9,403 nt of DNA from an uncultured Prosthecobacter sp. (GTDB lineage: Bacteria > Verrucomicrobiota > Verrucomicrobiia > Verrucomicrobiales > Verrucomicrobiaceae), in NCBI GenBank assembly GCA_937941745.1, contig CALDGV010000320.1:1-9403 (forward strand). Direction: 5' to 3'. The translations under genes and the position numbers were made by a program. The notes under the pieces are model-generated. The model made no database searches. It was not told the origin of the DNA and saw only the letters and a program-made list of their open reading frames with translations. The number at the start of each line of letters is the position of its first letter. Position 1 is the first letter of the stretch. Positions 1 to 6,125 of this stretch are shown here, in pieces.

Positions 1-1
1 G

Positions 2-523
2 ACCACCTTGGCAGAGGTTTTGCGCGCCTATCCAGGCGCACAAAGGGCCCTTTTCGCCCGTTATCACATTGGCGGCTGCAGTGCCTGCGCCTACCAGCCC
101 ACGGAAACCCTTGCCCAGGTCTGTGCCCGCAATCAGCTTAGCCTTCCCGAGGTCATCGAGCTCATCCACTCCAGCCATGCAGAGGATGTGAAGCTGCAGA
201 TTTCACCGCAGGATCTGGCGGAATGGCTGCGTGCTGGCGTTGAAGTGCGCCTTTTGGACGCCCGCACCCGTGAAGAGCATGAGGCGGTGAAGATTCCAGG
301 CTCGCAGCTGGTCACTCAGGAGCTTGTGCAGGAAGCCTTCAACGCCTGGCCGAAGGAATCCCGCATCGTGCTATATGATCACACCGGAAATCGCAGCATG
401 GATGTGGCGGCCTATTTCCTGGGGCACGGCTTTGGAAACACCCAGTGCCTCGCTGGAGGCATCGACGCCTACAGCCGGGAGGTGGATGCCAGCCTACCCC
501 GCTACCGGGTGGAGTTGGAGTGA
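2..523 (+). CDS. Rhodanese-like domain protein with N-terminal CxxC domain (5' partial)
   Basis: The reading frame is open to the left edge, so the start codon probably lies just outside the window; the first in-window candidate is TTG at 8, without visible Shine-Dalgarno context. Counting from that TTG, residues 1-55 resemble the small DUF1858/ScdA-N-like redox-disulfide domain, with the motif GGCSAC (C24 and C27). Residues 65-171 form a rhodanese fold: LLDARTREEHEAVKIPGS is the usual DxRxxxEaxxxhIPGA segment, and LAGGIDAY is the conserved C-terminal segment. The active-site loop reads DHTGNRS where active sulfurtransferases have CxxGxRS, so the catalytic cysteine is Asp124. Sulfur transfer by the classical persulfide is therefore unlikely, and the CxxC pair may be the functional thiol site, or the protein may be regulatory. 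It has no clear link to the signalling genes, which converge on it. The rhodanese fold is secure; the role is unknown. Confidence 0.85.
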   Translation, partial: TTLAEVLRAYPGAQRALFARYHIGGCSACAYQPTETLAQVCARNQLSLPEVIELIHSSHAEDVKLQISPQDLAEWLRAGVEVRLLDARTREEHEAVKIPGSQLVTQELVQEAFNAWPKESRIVLYDHTGNRSMDVAAYFLGHGFGNTQCLAGGIDAYSREVDASLPRYRVELE

Positions 524-545
524 GCTAGGCTGCTACTGACTGCGC

Positions 546-1088
546 TCAAGATGCGAGCAGCTGGACCTTGCAGTCCTGCTTCTGGTGCCGCTGGGGAGGG
601 CATGGCGGCGTCTGGTTGAGCTTTTCCCGCTCATCTTCGCTGTAGCCAGACATGGCACAATTCCAGACATCCCCTCCAAGGACGGGGCATGGCCAGGGGC
701 AGCGCTGTGGAACGTAGCCGCGACAGCCCAGGGCTTGATTGACCTTGATGAACAAGTCATCCACACAGTAGGGCTTGCCCAGAATGTCCAGGCTGGTCAT
801 GCCTTGGGATGCTGCCGCCAGATTGCGTTCGCAATCCCCTGAGATCAGGATCACGGGCACTTGGATCGCCTGAAGCCGCAACTGGCGGATAACCTCGGCA
901 CCACTGAGGCCCGGCATGACCATGTCGAGCAGGATGCAGTCTGGCAGGCGATCGGTAAGGGAGACGAGAAATGCGGCACCTGTCCGGAAAAACTCCGTTT
1001 CAAATCCCAGCATCGTCAGCAGGCGGGTGAGGGACAGCCCTACAGTCTCATCATCGTCGATGACGGAGATCAGTGGACTGGATGCCAT
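546..1088 (-). CDS. Receiver-domain response regulator with Cys/Pro-rich tail
   Basis: A CheY-like receiver fills residues 1-120: the acidic cluster DDD at 11-13, phosphoacceptor Asp55 (LLDMVMPG), Ser83 in the Thr/Ser position (ILISGD) and Lys105 (LGKP). The receiver is of the FixJ subfamily, but no LuxR-type helix-turn-helix follows. Instead there is a tail of about 60 residues with six cysteines and many prolines (for example RCPWPCP) that I do not recognise. It may bind metal or a partner, or be the scrambled remnant of a lost output domain. The ATG at 1088 gives a normal receiver N-terminus. A TTG at 1127 is a real alternative: it overlaps the stop of the upstream regulator (TTGA) and has GGAGAG 6 bases before it, which suggests translational coupling and 13 extra residues. 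This is the last gene of the leftward operon. It probably takes a phosphoryl group from the kinase-like protein encoded at 1779-2549 or from another kinase at the locus. Confidence 0.85.
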   Translation of the reverse strand: MASSPLISVIDDDETVGLSLTRLLTMLGFETEFFRTGAAFLVSLTDRLPDCILLDMVMPGLSGAEVIRQLRLQAIQVPVILISGDCERNLAAASQGMTSLDILGKPYCVDDLFIKVNQALGCRGYVPQRCPWPCPVLGGDVWNCAMSGYSEDEREKLNQTPPCPPQRHQKQDCKVQLLAS

Positions 1089-1123
1089 GGTGTGAATGGA
1101 TGAAATGGATGTTTCAGGCCTCT

Positions 1124-1771
1124 TCAAAAGGGACTCTCCGCCCTAGACCTTTCTTGTACAACGCCTAAACGATCGGCCATCCTTACGAGATCGGCCAGAG
1201 ATTGAGACTGCATTTTGGTCATGATGCGTCCGCGGTGGATCTTGATGGTCTTTTCGCTGGTGCCCAGCTCTGCTGCCACCTGCTTGTTGAGCATGCCGGT
1301 TGTCACCAGGGCGAAGACCTCTCGTTCCCGGGGGGACAGTCGCTGGTAGCGCTCCTGAACACCTTGGGCACTGATCAATTCGGCGTGCCGTTCCTGGCTC
1401 TTTTTCAAGGCTTCGTCCACTGCCCGCAGCAACACCGTGTCTTCCACGGGCTTGGACAAAAAGTCCACGGCACCGGTTTTCAGGGCTTCGACACACTGTT
1501 CGATTCGCCCATGAGCTGTCAGGAAAAGCACGCCCAGGGGGCTGCGGTGCTGAACCATTCTCTTTTGAAGCGCCAGCCCATCGAGTTCGGGCATGTGCAT
1601 GTCCAAAATGGCACATCCAGGTGCGTCCATGGCCACAGAATGGAGAAATTCTGCCGGGAATTGAAAAGGCTTCACCCGATGCCCTTCCGATTCCAGAAGC
1701 CGAGTCAGCGCCCTGAGCAGGGCAGCGTCGTCATCGACGACATAGACTTCGAGGTTTCTGTGGGGTTTCAT
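1124..1771 (-). CDS. FixJ/NarL-type response regulator (receiver + LuxR HTH)
   Basis: 215 residues, the usual length for the FixJ family. The receiver (about 7-122) has the acidic triad at D13-D15, phosphoacceptor Asp57 (AILDMHMPELDG), Thr85 (FLTAHG) and Lys107 (LSKP). A linker rich in charged residues leads to a LuxR/GerE helix-turn-helix at about 143-205, with the family signature LSPREREVFALVTTGMLNKQ and the recognition helix around SEKTIKIHRGRIMTKM. It is therefore expected to be a cytoplasmic DNA-binding transcription factor controlled by phosphorylation. The ATG at 1771 lies 7 bases downstream of the stop of the kinase-like gene, so the two are surely co-transcribed. It is the only recognisable DNA-binding output protein in the window, which makes it the natural candidate for the palindrome at 2573-2590 and for the output of the locus. 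The target genes cannot be read from sequence. Confidence 0.95.
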   Translation of the reverse strand: MKPHRNLEVYVVDDDAALLRALTRLLESEGHRVKPFQFPAEFLHSVAMDAPGCAILDMHMPELDGLALQKRMVQHRSPLGVLFLTAHGRIEQCVEALKTGAVDFLSKPVEDTVLLRAVDEALKKSQERHAELISAQGVQERYQRLSPREREVFALVTTGMLNKQVAAELGTSEKTIKIHRGRIMTKMQSQSLADLVRMADRLGVVQERSRAESPF

Positions 1772-1778
1772 CTACAGG

Positions 1779-2549
1779 CTAGAGGATCTTGAATTCCAGA
1801 CCGCATAAGATGGAGTCATGAGCGGCTGAATCGAGGAAAAAACTACCCCTGGAGCCCACAAGTTTGGAATTGAGCCAGCGGGAGCGGCGCATGAGCGCGC
1901 CGGTGACCTCAGCCTGGAAGATGATGCGCAGGGAGCCTGGGGCGTTTTCTGTGCGGACCTGAATCATTCTGCAGGCATCCGGGAGGCCTGCCAGGGCGTC
2001 GAACAAGTCCAGAAGGATAATGATGCATGACCGGATCAGCCTGGGAGAGTCGATTTCCACGACGGGGGTCTCCGCAGGAATGGTTGTCTGGATATGCACC
2101 TGCCTGCGGACCAGTTCACCTGCCACGAGTGACAGTGCCGTAGATAAGGCCTCCTGCACATCTACAGTGCCCCGTCCGTTGCGTACAGTGCCAAGGTATC
2201 CGCCAAAGGCCGACACCAGGCTTTTCAGCCTCCCCACTTCCTGCACAATGTCATGAAGAGCATCCTCAAGGATGTTTTGACCAGGGGGCGGGTCCCTTTT
2301 CACCACCCTCAGGGCTGCCTGGGCATTGAGAAGAATGGCTGCGATAGGCTGGCGCAGGTCGTGAAGCAGGGCGGACGAGAACGCCAGGGGCACCTCGACA
2401 TGATCGCAGACCTCTCCATCGCTGGATGTGCTTGTTTGAACAGCCTCTTCGGGCGAATCTGATACCAGAGAGGTGGGGTTCGATGACATGAGGCGCCGCA
2501 TATCAGCTACACTGATTTGCGTCAACCCAGCCATTCGGCCTGCCTGCAT
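1779..2549 (-). CDS. Histidine-kinase-like protein, intact H-box, degenerate ATPase domain
   Basis: 256 residues, soluble, with no transmembrane segment and no PAS domain. After a polar N-terminus (1-53) comes a HisKA dimerisation segment with His63 in FSSALLHDLRQPIAAILLN, an H-box typical of kinases partnered with FixJ-type regulators. The C-terminal half should hold the HATPase domain, but the N-box position reads IIILLDLFDALAG without the catalytic asparagines, and no DxGxG or GxGxG box follows. I infer a pseudokinase: a phosphotransfer protein, a phosphatase for the neighbouring regulators, or a protein phosphorylated by another kinase. It is the first gene of the leftward operon and starts 84 bases from the nearest possible divergent start. 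The ATG at 2549 has no Shine-Dalgarno; ATGs at residues 6, 17 and 21 are alternatives. The kinase-like nature is clear; the missing ATP-binding function is an inference from motif absence. Confidence 0.85.
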   Translation of the reverse strand: MQAGRMAGLTQISVADMRRLMSSNPTSLVSDSPEEAVQTSTSSDGEVCDHVEVPLAFSSALLHDLRQPIAAILLNAQAALRVVKRDPPPGQNILEDALHDIVQEVGRLKSLVSAFGGYLGTVRNGRGTVDVQEALSTALSLVAGELVRRQVHIQTTIPAETPVVEIDSPRLIRSCIIILLDLFDALAGLPDACRMIQVRTENAPGSLRIIFQAEVTGALMRRSRWLNSKLVGSRGSFFLDSAAHDSILCGLEFKIL

Positions 2550-2572
2550 CCATGCCCATGATTTTCAACGCC

Positions 2573-2590
2573 ATAGGACCATAGTCCTAT
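2573..2590. promoter_or_regulatory. Perfect inverted repeat in divergent control region (candidate operator)
   Basis: ATAGGAC-CATA-GTCCTAT has two perfect 7-base arms and a 4-base spacer. It lies between the leftward operon (start 2549) and the rightward one (start 2667, or 2634 with GTG). An 18-base dyad is the right size for a dimeric LuxR-type response regulator, and such a regulator is encoded in the leftward operon. No T-run follows, so it is not an obvious terminator. I could not identify convincing -35/-10 boxes for either direction. Confidence 0.45.
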
Positions 2591-2666
2591 AGAAGTCATA
2601 CAAGCTCGCAAATACGGTTACCCTCTAGATGGGGTGCCCTGTTCTGCCGTCCACACTCTCGACTCG

Positions 2667-4313
2667 ATGTTTTCCTCCCTGGTTCTCATGTTCTGCAGCT
2701 TGCTCGCCTATACAACGGTGGCGGGTGTGCTGGCGTGCAGACCCACCCTGGCAGGACGCTTTCGAATCCTGCTGATCTTGCTCCCGTTGGCGCCAGGATT
2801 GTGGAGTGCCATCCATCTTGCCTCAACGCTGGCCGGAAGGTTCCAAGATGAAGGAACGATGACGATTGTCTCCGGTTCCTGCCTGCTTGCCGCGCTGACG
2901 ATGCTGTTCTGTGCCGCCCTGGTGGCCGTTTTCACAGGCCTCCTCAAGCGCAGCCACGAGAGGGAGCGTGTCATGTCTGAAATGGCGGCAGAGCTGGAGT
3001 TTGAGGAAGCCCAGACCAGTCTCGTGGTCAATTCGATCAGTGGAGTGCTTTGGCGCCGTTGTCCCGAAAGCGGTCGTTTTCTCAGTCTCAGCCCGCAGGT
3101 GGATGGCTTTTTGGGATACACTGGAGCAGAGTGGGAGAGTCATGCCGCTTTCGCCAAGGAGCGCATTCATCCCCAGGATTTGCAGCGGGTCGAGGCTGCC
3201 AGGAAAAAGGCCCTTGATACGGGTGGACGTTACCAGTCGGAATACCGTTTTAAGCGCAAAGACGGAACTTATGCCGTGGTGTGTGAAGATGGTGTGGTGC
3301 TGCCTGATGCGGCGGGCCATAAGACGGTTTGTGGCGTGATGAAGGACATCACCCAGCGCCATGCCCAGAGCGAGATGCAAAAGCGGCTGCACAAGCAGCA
3401 GGTGGCAGCAGCTCATGAGGCGGGCCGGGCGGAGATCGCCAAAAGCGTGCTGCACAACATTGGGAATGTGCTCACCAGCCTCAATGTGAGCGTCAAACTC
3501 CACGTGGAGAAGATCTCCGCTTCGCGTGCCTCCAATCTGGGCAAGGCGGTCAGGCTGATGCGCGAACACGAGGACAATCTGGCCCGTTTCTTCGAAGAGC
3601 ATCCCCAGGGCAGGCGGCTTCCCGGCTACCTGATCTCCGTGAGTGACCATCTGGCGGCTGAAAACCGCCAGCTTTACCTGGATGCCATGGGCATGGTTCA
3701 GCACATCGAGCACATGCGGGACGTGATCGCTCTCCAGCAAGTCCATGGGCGTGCTGCCCAGGTCGAAGAAGCGGTGGACCTTGCCATTCTGTTTGAGCAG
3801 GCATTGGCCCTCGAAGGTGATCTTCTGAGGGACCGTGACATCGTCATCGAAAGAAATTTTGCCGACATGCCGCTGCTGCTGCTGCCTCGGAATCTCATGC
3901 TTCAGGTTCTGGTCAATCTGCTCAGCAATGCCCGCTATGCCGTTTCCGCTGCTGGCGTGAAGGAGCGAAGGATCATCCTCAGCATTCTGCAGCCTCTTCC
4001 TGGATCAGTGATCATGGCCGTCCAGGACACGGGATGTGGAATCTCCAAATCCAACTTGAAGCGCATTTTCACCCACGGCTTCACCACTCGTAAGGATGGC
4101 AACGGCTTCGGACTGCATCATGCCGCCCTGCTGGTGGAGGAGATGGGCGGCACTTTGAAGGCGCAGAGCGATGGCGAAGGCTGCGGCTCCAGCTTTATCG
4201 TGGAGTTCCCACCGCGTTTCGCCCCGCCGGCGATGGCGGCTGCCCTGCGCGCACCTCCCAATCATTCTCCGGGGGCTTCCGTCAAGCTCCCGGCTTCGGC
4301 GCCGGCTTCATAA
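2667..4313 (+). CDS. Membrane PAS sensor histidine kinase (HNIGN-type H-box)
   Basis: From the ATG at 2667 the protein has 548 residues. Three hydrophobic segments (about 3-23, 34-54, 67-93) anchor it in the inner membrane, then a short charged helix leads to a PAS domain at about 118-230 with a PAC end (YRFKRKDGTYAVV ... MKDITQRH). The phosphorylation helix carries His263 in VLHNIGNVLTSLNVS, a variant in which Asn replaces the usual Glu/Asp after His. The ATP-binding domain is intact: N-box LVNLLSNARYAV (Asn417, Asn421), G1 DTGCGI (Asp454), FTHGFTTRKDG and GNGFGLHHA. A tail of about 30 residues rich in Ala and Pro ends the protein. It is the only kinase seen whole in the window with all catalytic boxes. 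GTG at 2634 would add 11 residues; neither start has a Shine-Dalgarno. The next gene begins 13 bases after the stop. The signal sensed is unknown; the membrane segments could bind a hydrophobic ligand. Confidence 0.92.
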   Translation: MFSSLVLMFCSLLAYTTVAGVLACRPTLAGRFRILLILLPLAPGLWSAIHLASTLAGRFQDEGTMTIVSGSCLLAALTMLFCAALVAVFTGLLKRSHERERVMSEMAAELEFEEAQTSLVVNSISGVLWRRCPESGRFLSLSPQVDGFLGYTGAEWESHAAFAKERIHPQDLQRVEAARKKALDTGGRYQSEYRFKRKDGTYAVVCEDGVVLPDAAGHKTVCGVMKDITQRHAQSEMQKRLHKQQVAAAHEAGRAEIAKSVLHNIGNVLTSLNVSVKLHVEKISASRASNLGKAVRLMREHEDNLARFFEEHPQGRRLPGYLISVSDHLAAENRQLYLDAMGMVQHIEHMRDVIALQQVHGRAAQVEEAVDLAILFEQALALEGDLLRDRDIVIERNFADMPLLLLPRNLMLQVLVNLLSNARYAVSAAGVKERRIILSILQPLPGSVIMAVQDTGCGISKSNLKRIFTHGFTTRKDGNGFGLHHAALLVEEMGGTLKAQSDGEGCGSSFIVEFPPRFAPPAMAAALRAPPNHSPGASVKLPASAPAS

Positions 4314-4326
4314 ATCCGATACTGTC

Positions 4327-6093
4327 ATGTATTCGAATACCCGCATTCTGATCGTCGATGACAACCCTGCCATCCGCGATGACTACCAGCGCATCCTGTC
4401 GCCATCCGACGCTGGTGAAGACGAGCTTTCCCAGGTGGAAGCCATGCTCTTTGATGAAATGCGGCAGCATCAGATGAGGGTGCGGCCGAATTTCCGGATG
4501 GCCTTTGCCAGCCAGGGGGAAGAGGCTGAGACGCTCTGCCGTGCTGCCCTGGAGCAGGGAATGCCGTTTGCAGTGGCGATCGTGGATGTGCGCATGCCGC
4601 CTGGGATTGATGGCGTCGAGACGGTGAAAAGAATCTGGAAGGTCCAGTCGGACACACAGATCGTCCTTTGTACCGCCTATGCCGACTACTCGTGGCGTGA
4701 GATTGTGGAGCAGCTTGGCGCCAGCCATCGGCTGGTGGTTTTGAAAAAGCCTTTTGATCCCATTGAGGTGCTGCAGCTCTGCCAGGCAATGTGCATCAAA
4801 TGGGTGGCTGAACGCGAGATGGCCTGCCGCCAGATCGATCTGCAGAGCAGGTTGATGCGCGCTTCGCTCCGCGTCGAGAAGATGGCGAGTGAGCTCTATC
4901 AGGAGCGGACCGTCCGGACGGAGAATGTCCGACGCCACAGTGAGACGGAGATCGTGGACATCATGTCCGGGCTGGCGGCCAACATCGCTCATGACTTCAA
5001 CAATGCTCTGACCGTCATTCAGGCACATTTGAGCACGGCGCTGATGTCACCGAAGGCAACTGCCGAGTCTCTGCCTCTCGAGCAGATGATCAAGGCGGCG
5101 GGACGAGCCTCACTGCTTAGCCGGCAGATGATGGCTCTTAGTTCAGAGATCCACACGCCGCTGGATGTGCATGTTTTAAATGCACGTCCCGTCATTGCTC
5201 AGCAGTTGGAGATGATGGGCCGTGTGCTGAAGGACAAGGTAAGAATCGACCTCTATTACAGCGGTGCGGATCTGTTTGTCTGTGCCTCAGAGCCTTTGCT
5301 GTCCCGGCTGCTCAACCTGATGGTCATTCGTGCGCAGGAAATCACGCCTCGCGGCGGTTGTGTGAGCATCACGCTTGCCAGCCAGGCCCCTTTGGAGGGC
5401 CAGGGAGGCCCCCGGCATATGATGCTTCACGTCGTCTGTCCGGTCACGCCTCGTGAGGATGTGGTGGAACTGCAGCAGGAATTGCAAATCCGCCTTTCTC
5501 CAGCCGTGAAACTGGCGGAGAGCCTGGGCGGACAGTTGACCTCCCAGCTCAGCCCCGAATGGAACTGCACCTTGTCCCTGGCTCTTCCCGAAGCCGATCC
5601 AATGCAGCCTCAAGAAGCCGTTCAGCGCGTTGCCATGGCTCGCGGCATGGTCACCAATATGGAAAAGAAATTCACGTTCATGGTGGTGGATGACGAACCT
5701 TCCATCTGTGACATCCTGGGGTACATTTTGGGAGGGCAGGGGCATCAAGTTTACAAGGCTGGCACGGCTCTCGAAGCCTGGACCCTATGGCAGGCCAACC
5801 GAGACAAGATCGACATGGTCATATCAGACATTTACCTGCCCGACGGCCTCACTGGCTTTGATCTGGCAGGGTATATCCGTGCTGCAGCCCCTGATCTGCC
5901 CATCATCTACATGAGCGGATATCAGCCTGCCATGATCACGGGCGGCGAGAATCTGATCGTTGGCGTGAACTACCTCGCGAAGCCTTTCGATGTGCTCGAT
6001 CTGTTGAATGTCATCACAAGGGCGTTGGAAAGAAGCTCTTCATCAGCGGGTTCCGCGACCAAAACTCAGCCTTTGACCTCTTTAGTGGCTTGA
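4327..6093 (+). CDS. Receiver / pseudo-histidine kinase / receiver hybrid protein
   Basis: 588 residues, cytoplasmic. Residues 1-155 form a receiver with an unusually long stretch between helix 1 and strand 2, phosphoacceptor Asp87 (IVDVRMPPGIDG), LCTAYADYSW and KKPFD. A helical linker leads to a HisKA-like segment with His222 (ANIAHDFNNALTVIQ). The following HATPase-like region has LLNLMVIRAQEITPRGG, where the N-box Asn is Ile, and no DxGxG or GxGxG, so it is probably not an ATP-using kinase. A second receiver spans about 447-575 with Asp501 (ISDIYLPDG) and Lys552 (LAKPFD). This looks like a phosphorelay hub with two Asp sites and one possible His site. Receiver-plus-kinase architecture recalls PhcR of the Ralstonia Phc system, but the degenerate ATPase and second receiver differ. 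The frame stays open upstream to an ATG at 4171, which would overlap the kinase gene by 143 bases; the ATG at 4327 begins a canonical receiver (NTRILIVDDN) and is preferred. Confidence 0.9.
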   Translation: MYSNTRILIVDDNPAIRDDYQRILSPSDAGEDELSQVEAMLFDEMRQHQMRVRPNFRMAFASQGEEAETLCRAALEQGMPFAVAIVDVRMPPGIDGVETVKRIWKVQSDTQIVLCTAYADYSWREIVEQLGASHRLVVLKKPFDPIEVLQLCQAMCIKWVAEREMACRQIDLQSRLMRASLRVEKMASELYQERTVRTENVRRHSETEIVDIMSGLAANIAHDFNNALTVIQAHLSTALMSPKATAESLPLEQMIKAAGRASLLSRQMMALSSEIHTPLDVHVLNARPVIAQQLEMMGRVLKDKVRIDLYYSGADLFVCASEPLLSRLLNLMVIRAQEITPRGGCVSITLASQAPLEGQGGPRHMMLHVVCPVTPREDVVELQQELQIRLSPAVKLAESLGGQLTSQLSPEWNCTLSLALPEADPMQPQEAVQRVAMARGMVTNMEKKFTFMVVDDEPSICDILGYILGGQGHQVYKAGTALEAWTLWQANRDKIDMVISDIYLPDGLTGFDLAGYIRAAAPDLPIIYMSGYQPAMITGGENLIVGVNYLAKPFDVLDLLNVITRALERSSSSAGSATKTQPLTSLVA

Positions 6094-6125
6094 ACAGCCA
6101 ACACTAAACCTTCAAAAAGAATAAA

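Noticed and set aside
524..561. Possible bidirectional terminator between the convergent genes (GCTGCT/AGCAGC)
   Set aside because: Short arms with a 21-base loop and no T-run on either strand.
2823..3746. Minus-strand open frame of 307 codons inside the PAS kinase gene
   Set aside because: It lies wholly under PAS and HisKA coding sequence, and its translation is His-rich without domain features.
4171..4326. Upstream start for the double-receiver gene
   Set aside because: It would overlap the C-terminus of the kinase gene by 143 bases and add an Arg/Pro-rich stretch with no domain. The receiver begins naturally at ATG 4327.
4282..5028. Minus-strand open frame of 248 codons under the double-receiver gene
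   Set aside because: Antisense shadow of clear receiver sequence, with no family features.
5647..6093. Separate C-terminal receiver gene starting at ATG 5647 or 5659
   Set aside because: The frame is continuous from 4327 and no Shine-Dalgarno precedes either ATG, so a domain of the same protein is simpler.
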